From Dechloromonas denitrificans (GTDB lineage: Bacteria; Pseudomonadota; Gammaproteobacteria; Burkholderiales; Rhodocyclaceae), in the NCBI RefSeq assembly GCF_001551835.1, contig NZ_LODL01000005.1:62001-126000 (forward strand): a DNA stretch of 64,000 nucleotides, given 5' to 3'. The notes beneath the pieces were generated by a model. It was not told the DNA's origin and did not search any database. It saw nothing but the letters and a program-made list of their open reading frames with translations. Of the stretch, positions 49,802-58,218 are shown piece by piece. Made by a program: the position numbers and the translations under genes. Numbering within the stretch: the stretch's first letter is position 1; the number at the start of each line of letters is the position of its first letter.

Positions 49802-50986
49802 TTACGGCCTCATCCAGGCACTGCCGACCTGGAAGTACGCAGCGGGGCCATCGCGGCTCCAAGCGATATCCAGACCCATATGGATGCCGTACTTTCTGGC
49901 CAGTTCATATCGTAGCCCCGCACCACCAGCGACAACGTTGCTGGTTTGCGTCAATTGCCGGATTTCATCCACCGCCGATCCGGCCCCGACAAAACCCAGA
50001 AGACTGAAGCGCTGCCAGAATTGCCAGCGCAATTCGGCTTCCACTTGCGCAACCTTTTCGCCCTGATAGCGCATGGCCGGTACGCCGCGCATCAGTACAT
50101 ACGGTTGCATGTAAAAAGGCGCCTCGCCATAGTTGAAGCTGATGCTCTCCCGCAAACCGAGCGACCATTTTGCATCCAGCGGGAAATACTGCATGCCGAC
50201 CAGGTTGAGTCGCGTGAACTTCAGATCGCTGCCCAATGTCTGGTCGAATATGCTGACTGACAACTCCATATAATTGCCGCTGCGCGGGGTGAAAATATTG
50301 TCGCGCGAATCATGCGAAAAAGTGGCATTGATGCCACCAAGCCTGGTTGATCGGTCGTTCTCCGGGAAATCGAAGGGAGTGTTGAAGGTGGCGCTGCTGT
50401 TGGCCAACATGTAGCCCAGCCCAACCCAGTTCTGGGATTGGCCGATACGGTACTTTGCTTGTGCCCTTGCACCCGACAGGTTCAGCGAGTAAGCGCGTGG
50501 GTGCTTGTTCAGGAAACCTTGCTCGCCGGTGCCGTAGTAATCCAGATTAACGCTGGTCTTGATGGCGCCGACCAGTGTCTGAAGTCGATCGTCCATCCAG
50601 TAGCGCATATCCCCCAGGATCAGGCCGCGTGATCCGTTGTCGGTTGCCAGGGCGCCGACCACCGAGATATTCGGACGACCAAACCCCGCCCCTGCTTCCG
50701 GGTTTTGCTTGTCAATGAAGGCCAGGGCGCCAACGGCACCCAAACCGACGGCCGGTTCCGTGATCGGAATCGCCAGTGGCAGGAAGCCATAGGCCCGATC
50801 GATGAAGTTGCCCAAGTCCGGCCAGCCATTATCGTCCGCTCCGGGCGACGACTCTTGCCGCGCATTTGCTTCTGCAGGCGTCCGCACGGCGGAGGGGGCA
50901 GTCTGCGCCCATGTGTTCATGCCGGACGAGAGCAAAGCGAGCAAGCCAAGTGCTTTGAAAGCATGAAGACGAATTTGATTGGTCAT
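49802..50986 (-). CDS. Outer-membrane beta-barrel, surface antigen (D15/BamA-barrel) like
   Basis: A 394-residue exported protein with a signal peptide (ALGLLALLSSGMNTWAQ). About 300 residues of alternating beta strands follow, ending in a C-terminal strand (AAYFQVGSAWMRP). Segments NATFSHDSRDNIFTPRSGNYMELSVSIF and LNLVGMQYFPL resemble the barrel part of Omp85/surface-antigen proteins, but no POTRA domains are present. ATG 50986 was chosen because it starts the signal peptide and GAGG stands just before it; an upstream in-frame extension of 45 residues lacks this. Convergent with the CoA-transferase operon. Confidence 0.85.
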   Translation of the reverse strand: MTNQIRLHAFKALGLLALLSSGMNTWAQTAPSAVRTPAEANARQESSPGADDNGWPDLGNFIDRAYGFLPLAIPITEPAVGLGAVGALAFIDKQNPEAGAGFGRPNISVVGALATDNGSRGLILGDMRYWMDDRLQTLVGAIKTSVNLDYYGTGEQGFLNKHPRAYSLNLSGARAQAKYRIGQSQNWVGLGYMLANSSATFNTPFDFPENDRSTRLGGINATFSHDSRDNIFTPRSGNYMELSVSIFDQTLGSDLKFTRLNLVGMQYFPLDAKWSLGLRESISFNYGEAPFYMQPYVLMRGVPAMRYQGEKVAQVEAELRWQFWQRFSLLGFVGAGSAVDEIRQLTQTSNVVAGGAGLRYELARKYGIHMGLDIAWSRDGPAAYFQVGSAWMRP

Positions 50987-51230
50987 TGCCTCGAAGCTTT
51001 TTTGGCTACTTTGTTTGATTCTGATCCCCGATTTTCTTGTTGTCGGCGAAGTTTCGACAGGGCTCATATTGCCTCTGAAATCGGTATTCAAAGCGAACAC
51101 TTGCCGGTGGTATGCTACCACTTGTCATCTTCTGGATGATCTGACCTGCTTCGATACGCGACATGAACCAGCAAAGTGTTTTACCTGCCGCATGGCGCCA
51201 GGCATTCACCTTTATGTGGAGGTTGATCGA

Positions 51231-51695
51231 ATGAAAAAGAAAATCCTTTGGGTGTTGGCCTGCAGCTTGGGGCTGATTTCCCAAGTGTTAGCCCAACAAT
51301 ACGTCTATCCGGCGCAGGGGCAGTCTCCAACGCAGCAGCAGAGCGATGAGTCCGCCTGCCATACATGGGCCGTCCAGCAGACCGGTTTCGATCCGGCGAA
51401 GCCGCTACCGCCGCAACCAGCAGCAAAGCCGCCGACGACTGCCACAGGGACAGCCCCCGGGGCTGGTGCGCGTGGCGCCATGAGAGGGGCGGTCGTCGGC
51501 GAGGTGGTCGGCGGCGATGCCGGAACTGGCGCAGCGGTCGGGGCTGTTGCCGCGCGCGGACAAAGCCGCCGGCAAAATACCGCGACCCAGCAGCAAGCCC
51601 AGCAGCAACAGCAGGCCAGTTCCCAGCAGCAACAGGGCGCCTTTGCGAAGGCACGGGCGGCCTGCCTTGAGGGGCGGGGCTACACGGTCAAATAG
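51231..51695 (+). CDS. Glycine-zipper protein with poly-Gln tail
   Basis: A 154-residue protein with a signal peptide (MKKKILWVLACSLGLISQVLAQQ). A Pro/Ala-rich segment follows, then a glycine zipper at about residues 80-105 (GARGAMRGAVVGEVVGGDAG, then TGAAVGAVAARG). Next come Gln-rich runs (QQQAQQQQQASSQQQQ) and a short end, KARAACLEGRGYTVK. This resembles the YMGG/Rick_17kDa-type outer-membrane proteins whose zipper inserts in membranes. GGAGG lies about eight bases before the ATG. Its role is unknown. It diverges from the surface-antigen gene. Confidence 0.85.
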   Translation: MKKKILWVLACSLGLISQVLAQQYVYPAQGQSPTQQQSDESACHTWAVQQTGFDPAKPLPPQPAAKPPTTATGTAPGAGARGAMRGAVVGEVVGGDAGTGAAVGAVAARGQSRRQNTATQQQAQQQQQASSQQQQGAFAKARAACLEGRGYTVK

Positions 51696-51790
51696 CCGGA
51701 GATTTGTTGCCTAAAGCCCATCAACTCTGCCATCAGCTTTGGCCGCAAAGGCCATGCAGTAGATGAATACCGTTATCGAGGATTCGCAAG

Positions 51791-54049
51791 ATGTCCAATA
51801 CGTCCAGTAAAAAACCGACCGATTCAACGGCTAACACGACGCAGGAATTGCTTCCGGGATTGGTCGGAGGCATGAATGCCATCCTGCAGGCCTGGGGGCC
51901 GGCGGGTGAATATATGATCGATGCCACCCAGCGCACTATTCTGTTCTGGGATCTGCTACGCCAGCGCAGCGATCAATACTATGAACAGAAGGCGAAGAAA
52001 GTTCCCCATGTGCTCAACTTCGATGCAGAACTGGTGCTGGATGCCCGTGGTTTCGAGCAGCCGGTCAATTACATACTGGTCAGTGTCAAGCCGCCGGCTG
52101 GCGTAACGATCGATCCCCTGAAACGTCCGTTTGTCGTTGTTGATCCGCGAGCCGGGCACGGGCCGGGGATTGGAGGTTTCAAGGCCGACAGCGAACTTGG
52201 CGTCGCCATGCGCGCCGGGCATCCCTGTTATTTCGTCGGCTTTACCCCTGAACCGATGCCGGGGCAAACCATCGAAGACATCATGCACGCCGAGGCGGTC
52301 TTCCTTGAAAAAGTCATTGAGCTGCATCCGGAGGCCGAGGGCAAGCCCTGCATTATTGGCAACTGTCAGGCCGGTTGGGCGGTCATGATGCTGGCTGCGA
52401 CGCGGCCTGAACTGTGCGGCCCGGTCATCGTTCCAGGCTCGCCGCTTTCCTATTGGGCTGGTGTCGAAGGCGAGAACCCGATGCGTTATACCGGCGGGCT
52501 GGCTGGTGGTAGCTGGATCACCGCACTGACCAGTGACCTCGGTAACGGCAAGTTCGACGGTGCCCATCTGGTCAAGAATTTCGAAAATCTCAACCCGTCC
52601 AACACGCTGTGGAGCAAGAATTACGATATCTGGTCCACAATCGATAGCGGGGCACAGCGTTTCCTCGAATTCGAGAAGTGGTGGGGCGGTCACGTCAATC
52701 TCAACGGCGAGGAAATACAGTGGATCGTCGACCAGTTGTTCGTCGGCAATCGTCTTGCAACGGGTGAGATCGTGACCAGCGATGGCAAGCGAATCGATCT
52801 CCGCAATATTCGCTCGCCGATCATCTGTTTCTGCTCCAAGGGCGACAACATCACCCCGCCGCAACAGGCCCTGGGTTGGATTGCCGATTTGTACGCCAAG
52901 GATGACGACATTCGCGTCTGCGGCCAGACCATCATCTATGCCATTCACGAAAGCGTCGGTCACCTTGGCATCTTTGTCTCGGGGGGCATCGCCAAGAAGG
53001 AACATCAGGAATTCGCTTCCAACATCGACCTGGTCGATGTCTTGCCGCCCGGCCTGTATGAGGCGGTAATGACTCCGAAATCCAGCGCAGCAGCCAATCC
53101 CGACCTGGTGGTCGGCGACTGGATTGTGCGTTTCGAGCCGCGCACCTTGAACGACATCCGTGCAATCGTCCAGCCCAGTGCCGAGAACGAGCGTCGCTTT
53201 GCCGCCGTGCAACGAGTGTCTGAGATCAATCTCGGCCTCTATCGCACCCTTCTTCAACCCCTTGTTCGGGCCGGCATCAACGAACAGACGGCGGAATGGA
53301 TGAAAAAGCTCAATCCATCCGAACTCCAGTTCGAGATATTTTCCGATCGCAACCCGTTTATGCAGCAAATTGCCCAGCTTGCCGAGGAGGTACGCCGGCA
53401 ACGCCAGCAGGTATCGGCAGACAATCCTTTCCTGGCCTGGCAATCGGCGATTTCAGAGGGGATTGTCACAGCCCTCGACGGCTATCGCGATCTGCGCGAT
53501 AGCAGCCTGGAACAGATCTTCCTGGCCACCTACAGTTCGCCGGTGTTGCAGGCATTGCTCGGCCTGAAGGCCTCGGATGCGCCGCCGCGCCAGCGGCCCG
53601 GTATGGATCCGGAACGTATTGCTTTCATCGAGCGGCGTATTGCCGAGTTGAAGTCGCGTATCGCCGACGGCGGGCTGCACGAAGCTGTCATTCGTAGCCT
53701 GGTCCATATCGGGATGGCCGGGCCTGGAGTGGATGAACGCGCGTTCAACGAATTGCGGCAAATTCGTGCTGAAAACAAGGGCCTTTCACTGGAGGCGTTC
53801 AAGCAGCTTGTGCGCGAGCAGTTTTTCGGCCTATTGCTCGACCAGGAGGCTGCGCTGGCTGCCATTCCGACGATGTTGCCGACCGAGCCCGTCGTCCGCG
53901 AGAAGTCGCTGGAGGCCATCCGGCGCACTGTCGAGGCGACCGGAAAGGTTAGCGGCGAACGGGCCGACCGCCTGGCGCAGATCGAAAAACTATTTGCCGG
54001 CACCGAGCAAAAAGTGGCGACCAAACGGATTTCCCGCAAGGCCAGCTAA
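51791..54049 (+). CDS. DUF3141 protein, PHA-synthase-like alpha/beta hydrolase
   Basis: A 752-residue protein. Residues about 70-400 form an alpha/beta-hydrolase domain with a complete PhaC-like triad: nucleophile Cys192 in IIGNCQAGWAVMM (G-x-C-x-A in place of G-x-C-x-G), Asp352 in SKGDNITPPQQA and His391 in SVGHLGIF. The N-terminal MIDATQRTILFWDLLRQRSDQYYEQ helix also recalls PHA synthases. The last 350 residues are helical and charged, of unknown function. No signal peptide is seen. It lies 29 bases before a phosphotransacylase gene, a pairing seen elsewhere in betaproteobacteria. Activity on hydroxyacyl-CoA is possible but not shown. Confidence 0.88.
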   Translation: MSNTSSKKPTDSTANTTQELLPGLVGGMNAILQAWGPAGEYMIDATQRTILFWDLLRQRSDQYYEQKAKKVPHVLNFDAELVLDARGFEQPVNYILVSVKPPAGVTIDPLKRPFVVVDPRAGHGPGIGGFKADSELGVAMRAGHPCYFVGFTPEPMPGQTIEDIMHAEAVFLEKVIELHPEAEGKPCIIGNCQAGWAVMMLAATRPELCGPVIVPGSPLSYWAGVEGENPMRYTGGLAGGSWITALTSDLGNGKFDGAHLVKNFENLNPSNTLWSKNYDIWSTIDSGAQRFLEFEKWWGGHVNLNGEEIQWIVDQLFVGNRLATGEIVTSDGKRIDLRNIRSPIICFCSKGDNITPPQQALGWIADLYAKDDDIRVCGQTIIYAIHESVGHLGIFVSGGIAKKEHQEFASNIDLVDVLPPGLYEAVMTPKSSAAANPDLVVGDWIVRFEPRTLNDIRAIVQPSAENERRFAAVQRVSEINLGLYRTLLQPLVRAGINEQTAEWMKKLNPSELQFEIFSDRNPFMQQIAQLAEEVRRQRQQVSADNPFLAWQSAISEGIVTALDGYRDLRDSSLEQIFLATYSSPVLQALLGLKASDAPPRQRPGMDPERIAFIERRIAELKSRIADGGLHEAVIRSLVHIGMAGPGVDERAFNELRQIRAENKGLSLEAFKQLVREQFFGLLLDQEAALAAIPTMLPTEPVVREKSLEAIRRTVEATGKVSGERADRLAQIEKLFAGTEQKVATKRISRKAS

Positions 54050-54078
54050 GCAATATTCATCGATGGGAAGGAAGTGAG

Positions 54079-55020
54079 ATGGAACGCAAACACGAGAAGT
54101 ATGAACGCCTGATTGCTCGCTGTAAAACCCTGTCACCAACTCCGACCGCTGTTGCCCATCCCTGTGACGAGAATTCGCTCAAGGGGGCGGTAGAGGCTGC
54201 AGAAATGGGAATCCTGCAGCCGATTCTGGTCGGCCCCCGTAGCAAGATCGAAGCAGTGGCGGCACAGTTCGGGCTCGATATCTCGAAGTTCGAACTGGTG
54301 GATGTGCCGCATAGCGTTGCCGCTGCCGAGGCTGCTGTACAGCTGGCCCGCGAAGGGCGGGCTGAGTTGCTGATGAAGGGCAGCCTGCATACCGATGAAC
54401 TGATGGCTGCCGTGGTGCGCAGCGGCACCGGCTTGCGAACGGCGCGGCGGATCAGTCACTGCTTCATCATGGATGTGCCGAGCCTCGACCGGGCGATTAT
54501 CGTGACCGATGCGGCAATCAACATCTTTCCAAGCATGGAAGACAAGATGCACATCATTCAAAACGCCATCGATCTGGCGCTCTCGCTGGGGATCGAGCAA
54601 CCCAAGGTGGCGATACTCTCAGCCATGGAAACGATCAATCCGAAACTCCAATCGACCATCGAAGCAGGTGCGCTTTGCAAAATGGCGGATCGCGGCCAGA
54701 TTACCGGCGGTATTCTCGATGGCCCGCTGGCGCTCGACAATGCAGTCGATCTCAATGCAGCCAAGATCAAGAAGATCGAATCACCGGTTGCCGGCAAGGC
54801 CGATATCCTGGTCGTGCCGGATCTCGAGGCCGGCAACATGCTGGCCAAGAGCCTGAGTTTCATGGCGGATGCCGACGCTGCCGGCATCGTACTCGGCGCT
54901 CGCGTGCCGATCATTCTGACCAGCCGCGCCGATTCGGTGCTGACGCGACTTGCTTCCTGTGCCGTTGCCGCGCTGGTTGCCCGGAACAGGCGGGAGAATG
55001 CCAGCAAGGTGGTGGCCTGA
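54079..55020 (+). CDS. Phosphate acetyl/butyryltransferase
   Basis: A 313-residue PTA/PTB-family enzyme that exchanges CoA and phosphate on an acyl group (acyl-CoA + Pi = acyl phosphate + CoA). Conserved segments are VAHPCDENSLKGAVEAAEMGILQPILVGP, LMKGSLHTDELM, FIMDVPSLDRAIIVTDAAINIFP, VAILSAMETINPKLQSTIEA and VVPDLEAGNMLAKSL. It is the short phosphobutyryltransferase-like form with no regulatory or hydratase domain. No acetate or butyrate kinase is visible nearby to use the acyl phosphate. A ribosome site GGAAG precedes ATG 54079. Confidence 0.92.
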   Translation: MERKHEKYERLIARCKTLSPTPTAVAHPCDENSLKGAVEAAEMGILQPILVGPRSKIEAVAAQFGLDISKFELVDVPHSVAAAEAAVQLAREGRAELLMKGSLHTDELMAAVVRSGTGLRTARRISHCFIMDVPSLDRAIIVTDAAINIFPSMEDKMHIIQNAIDLALSLGIEQPKVAILSAMETINPKLQSTIEAGALCKMADRGQITGGILDGPLALDNAVDLNAAKIKKIESPVAGKADILVVPDLEAGNMLAKSLSFMADADAAGIVLGARVPIILTSRADSVLTRLASCAVAALVARNRRENASKVVA

Positions 55021-55069
55021 TCCATGCCACTCGACCTTCAAGCATGCGCTGGCGCGCCTGCCTTGTACC

Positions 55070-55594
55070 TTAGCTTTGTAGTGCCAAAGAAAGGTGCACC
55101 GTGCCATCGGAAACCTCGGAAGTCATTGGCCAACCGCTACGCTTGAAGACGCCAAGCATTGCGGTGTTGTGCGGCAGAACTTCAGCGATGAAGGTCTTGA
55201 TGCCGGCGCCGATCGCAATCCGGCCGAGATGCTTGAGCAGGCGGCCGGCAATGCCTAGTCGATGAAAGTCTTCCTCAACGAGAAATGCCACTTCGGCGCT
55301 ATCCTCGCCAGCCCGGACATAGCTTGCCGAGGCAATCACGATTTCCCGACCTTCCTGCATTACGGTACAGAGCAATATGACCCGGCGATCAAAGTCGGTT
55401 TCGCGAAAACGCTGGAGTTCCGCCGGCGATATTTCTTTCTTGGGGCCGAAAAAGCGCAGATAGACTGATTCCGGATTGAGCTGATGAAACGCTTCGACAA
55501 TCCTTTCGCTGTCATCCGGGCGTGATGCCCGGATACATATGTCGAGGCCGTTTCTGAGGGATTCTGTTTCGGCGTACTGACGGATGTCGCTCAT
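55070..55594 (-). CDS. GNAT-family N-acetyltransferase
   Basis: A 174-residue acyltransferase. The GNAT core has IRASRPDDSERIVEAFHQLNPESVYLRFFG at the N-terminus, VASASYVRA, the acetyl-CoA-binding VEEDFHRLGIAGRLLKHLGRIA (Q/RxxGxG/A type) and EVLPHNTAMLGVFKRSGW. The RFFGPKKEIS region resembles the acetyltransferase domain of Pat-type protein lysine acetyltransferases, so a link to acetyl-CoA status is possible. The start at 55594 follows AAGGAG by nine bases; an ATG at 55603 is too close to it. Convergent with the phosphotransacylase gene. Confidence 0.88.
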   Translation of the reverse strand: MSDIRQYAETESLRNGLDICIRASRPDDSERIVEAFHQLNPESVYLRFFGPKKEISPAELQRFRETDFDRRVILLCTVMQEGREIVIASASYVRAGEDSAEVAFLVEEDFHRLGIAGRLLKHLGRIAIGAGIKTFIAEVLPHNTAMLGVFKRSGWPMTSEVSDGTVHLSLALQS

Positions 55595-55844
55595 GATGCA
55601 CATCTCCTTGCCAACTTTTGGTCTATCGGGAATTGCCGTGCTGAATAATAGATCTTCCGAATGCTGCTTGTTGCCGTGATCTGAGATCGAGGTGATATTT
55701 CCCAATCATATCCAAGAAAGCATCTCCGGAAAATGAAGGTTGTCGGGTATTGAGGATCTGCTTTGTGCTGCCTATCATGAACCGATAGAACCTTTGCATA
55801 ATAAGTTTCGGCCAAATCATCATTGGCGGTGCTGGAGAAAAGTT

Positions 55845-56114
55845 ATGAAGACAGTTCGCTCGCTGACATTGAATTTTATCGATGGCAAAAAAATGTCCTT
55901 TGAGTTTCCGGAGCAGGTTGAAATTAACGCCGCTCGACAGTTGATGCTGAAAAGTCTTTGGGAGAGCGATCGGCTGGTGGTCGAAGTCGATGGGGATTTT
56001 TTGATTTTCCCGATGAGTAACATCCGCTATTTTCAAATCTCTGTTCCCGGGGCACTTGAGGAGCAGTTGAAACTTCCTTCCCATACCATTTACGGAGCTT
56101 CAATCGTCGGTTGA
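55845..56114 (+). CDS. Hypothetical 89-residue protein
   Basis: A small soluble protein (MKTVRSLTLNFIDGKKMSF) with predicted beta strands and one helix, no signal peptide and no recognised domain. Its middle reads VVEVDGDFLIFPMSNIRYFQI. A proper ribosome site GGAGA lies about six bases before the ATG, and codon use resembles the neighbourhood but is somewhat more AT-rich. It stands alone, divergent from the GNAT gene, with long non-coding stretches on both sides. I do not recognise the family. Confidence 0.7.
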   Translation: MKTVRSLTLNFIDGKKMSFEFPEQVEINAARQLMLKSLWESDRLVVEVDGDFLIFPMSNIRYFQISVPGALEEQLKLPSHTIYGASIVG

Positions 56115-56521
56115 CAAGGCGATGGGGGGCGAATTGCCGGGTTGGTGAAATAACCATCAACAGCGTCAACTAACTCGCCGAGGGGCATCCGCTAAGCAAC
56201 GAGCTCAAGGCCTCTTGACGCGCAAGACGGCTTGGTTGCTCCGGCCGGGCTCAGTGCCCCTTGATTAGCGATATGTTGCAATAGCGATCTGTCGTTCGTT
56301 GGCGACAGTTAAATATTCGGAAAAACAGGCATTTAGCTGCGTGGCCCCTGCAGCTGTCGCCGTTTAACGACAATTGCAAGGGCGCTGTTTCAAAATTGTG
56401 CCGAAAAATCATCGGAATGCTGTTTGGCATGGAATTTGCTATGCCTTGTTTGCTTCCTGTGCAACCTTGCCAAGCTCTGTTTCAGGATAAATCCCGGTTT
56501 CCGAATTTGAGGTTTTTTTGT
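56115..56521. other. 407-base gap without a recognised gene
   Basis: Lies between the 89-residue gene and the His-rich gene. No tRNA, terminator or convincing ORF was found. Composition is mixed, with short AT-rich patches near 56320 and 56390. A promoter for the downstream secreted protein must be in the second half but no clear -35/-10 pair stands out. Confidence 0.5.
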
Positions 56522-56827
56522 ATGACACGTCACCCCGTCAAAGTTGTTCTTGCATCCCTGCTGATGGCGCTGTCAGTGCCGACTTTTGCCGATGGCGATG
56601 GGCATCGGCATCACCACAAGCATCATCGGCACTACGGCCATGATCATTACCGGGATGACTATCGTCGTGGGCCGTGCCGGGTCGATGGCTGGTACGACCG
56701 CCATGGTCATTATCGGGAGCGGAGCGTCTGCGGCGAGAGCAGGGTGATGGTGCCGGTACCGGCTCCGGCAATTTACCTGCAACCGCCCTCGGTCGTGATC
56801 CAGCCGCCTGGCGTTTATCTGCGCTGA
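56522..56827 (+). CDS. Secreted His-rich hypothetical protein
   Basis: A 101-residue protein with a signal peptide (VKVVLASLLMALSVPTFA). The short mature part starts with a His/Asp/Tyr-rich stretch (HRHHHKHHRHYGHDHYRDDY), has two Cys (GPCRVDGWYDRHG, SVCGES) that may form a disulfide, and ends in a Pro-rich tail (PVPAPAIYLQPPSVVIQPPG). The His run suggests metal binding (zinc, nickel or copper) in the periplasm. TGAGG lies upstream of ATG 56522; longer in-frame starts would hide the signal peptide. A terminator follows. Confidence 0.78.
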   Translation: MTRHPVKVVLASLLMALSVPTFADGDGHRHHHKHHRHYGHDHYRDDYRRGPCRVDGWYDRHGHYRERSVCGESRVMVPVPAPAIYLQPPSVVIQPPGVYLR

Positions 56828-56887
56828 GCGAATGCCTCCGGGTTGGCGATCTGCCGGTTATCAGGGCTTTTCGAATTGTTCTCAAAC

Positions 56888-56911
56888 AAGCACTTTGCGG
56901 AGTGCTTTTTT
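56888..56911 (+). terminator. Terminator after the His-rich gene
   Basis: AAGCACT (56888-56894), loop TTGCGG, AGTGCTT (56901-56907) and T-run to 56911. The A-rich left flank also gives a partial T-run on the minus strand, so it may serve the convergent GIY-YIG gene too. Confidence 0.85.
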
Positions 56912-56920
56912 GTTGCCCGC

Positions 56921-57199
56921 TCAGATTGGGGGCATGCTGCCGCTGAGGCTGGCGGCGTAGCAGCGTTTTTCCGCGGCGGATAGCTGTTTGATCCGGTATT
57001 CGGCTTTCGAGGCGGTTGAGCGATCCGGGTGGCACTCGACCCCGAGCAGCCGTGAGGGCGTATGCGAGCGGGTATAGCGGGCCCCCTTGCCGGCGCAGTG
57101 GGCGGCGTAGCGGGCGGCGACGTCGACGGTGATGCCGGTGTAGATGCTGCCGTCGCGACATTCGATCAGGTACAGGAACCAGGACTTGGGCTCAGTCAT
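56921..57199 (-). CDS. GIY-YIG domain nuclease (UPF0213 type)
   Basis: A 92-residue single-domain protein. The GIY-YIG motif appears as FLYLIECRDGSIYTGITVDVAARYAAH, with the catalytic Arg nearby and the conserved HPDRSTASKAEYRIKQLSAAEKR (Glu as metal ligand). This small family (YhbQ-like) acts on DNA or RNA ends and its cellular role is poorly known. ATG 57199 was chosen because the family starts here. It overlaps the end of the upstream 84-residue gene by eight bases. Confidence 0.9.
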   Translation of the reverse strand: MTEPKSWFLYLIECRDGSIYTGITVDVAARYAAHCAGKGARYTRSHTPSRLLGVECHPDRSTASKAEYRIKQLSAAEKRCYAASLSGSMPPI

Positions 57200-57446
57200 G
57201 ATGGTTGATGCGGCCGAGGGCAGCGCGGATGCGTTGTATGGTTTCTTCGACCGGTGCTTGGCGGGAAACCTCCAGCCCGAGATCACGGGCGATGGCATTG
57301 ACCTTGGCGGCATTGAGCGGAATACCGCCGCGGTCGACGGCTGAAATCAGCGATTTTGCCCGGGCGATTTCAGAGAGCGGTGCCTCCTTGGGTGAAAAAA
57401 GCCCTTTGATCCAGACAAAAATGCCTTTGTGCCGCTGCGATCCCAT
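57192..57446 (-). CDS. Hypothetical 84-residue protein
   Basis: A small soluble protein with a basic N-terminus (MGSQRHKGIFVWIKGLFSPK) and a helical C-terminal part (AAKVNAIARDLGLEVSRQAPVEETIQRIRAALGR) that may bind nucleic acid or a partner protein. No known domain was recognised. It overlaps the GIY-YIG gene by eight bases, which supports real translation, and diverges from the RNase D-like gene with only 32 bases between start codons. Confidence 0.7.
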   Translation of the reverse strand: MGSQRHKGIFVWIKGLFSPKEAPLSEIARAKSLISAVDRGGIPLNAAKVNAIARDLGLEVSRQAPVEETIQRIRAALGRINHHD

Positions 57447-57478
57447 ACACTTGCTTCTTTTGAAAGCGACAAGGATAC

Positions 57479-58174
57479 ATGGATGGGCCAGCCAAGGATT
57501 CCGGCAAGCAAAAATCCCTTGCCTTCACGCCGGCAAAAAGCCGCCCGGGGGCGCCTTTGAGCGAGTTGGTGATGAGTCGGGCGACGCTGGCCGAAGCCGA
57601 TTTGCCGCCTTACCCGGGGATCGCCCTGGAGAATGTGACCCTGGTCGCCTCCGAGGCACAGGCGGCAGACGCGCTGGTGGCCTTGATGGCGGCCGAGGTG
57701 ATTGGCTTCGATACCGAATCCAAGCCGACCTTCCTCAAGGGCGAGGTGTCGACCGGGCCGCATCTGGTGCAACTGGCGACCGATCGCCGGACCTACCTGT
57801 TTCCGCTCTCCCGCTCCTCCGACGGCGCGGCCTTGAAGATCGTGCTGGAGGCGACGCAACTCCTGAAGGTCGGCTTTGGCCTGGGCAACGACCGCAGTGC
57901 GCTGAAATCCCGCTTTGGCATCGATCTGCGCAATGTCCTCGATCTCGGCGAAGTACTGCGCGGCCCCGGGCATAAAGGTACCGTTGGCGCCAAGGTGGCG
58001 GTGGCGCATTACTTTGGCCAGAAATTGCAGAAGTCCAAAAAAACCGGGACGAGCAATTGGGCCAGCCGCCAATTGAGTGAACGGCAATTGCTCTATGCGG
58101 CCAATGATGCCCATGTCGCGCTGCAGATTTATCATGTCTGGCGGCGTGAGCGCGACAAGCAAGCAGCGCTTTGA
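57479..58174 (+). CDS. 3'-5' exonuclease, RNase D/WRN-like
   Basis: A 231-residue DEDDy exonuclease domain without an HRDC domain. Exo I is VIGFDTESKPTFLKGE (Asp and Glu metal ligands), exo II is LLKVGFGLGNDRSAL, and exo III is QLLYAANDAHVALQIYHVW (Tyr and Asp). About 50 residues precede the domain. Substrate may be RNA ends (RNase D) or DNA. AAGGA lies immediately upstream of the ATG. Downstream yceH starts 44 bases later, so they may be co-transcribed. Confidence 0.92.
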   Translation: MDGPAKDSGKQKSLAFTPAKSRPGAPLSELVMSRATLAEADLPPYPGIALENVTLVASEAQAADALVALMAAEVIGFDTESKPTFLKGEVSTGPHLVQLATDRRTYLFPLSRSSDGAALKIVLEATQLLKVGFGLGNDRSALKSRFGIDLRNVLDLGEVLRGPGHKGTVGAKVAVAHYFGQKLQKSKKTGTSNWASRQLSERQLLYAANDAHVALQIYHVWRRERDKQAAL

Positions 58175-58218
58175 GCCGGCCTTTTCAACCTTCGATGCAA
58201 ATAGCAAAAGAACTCAAC

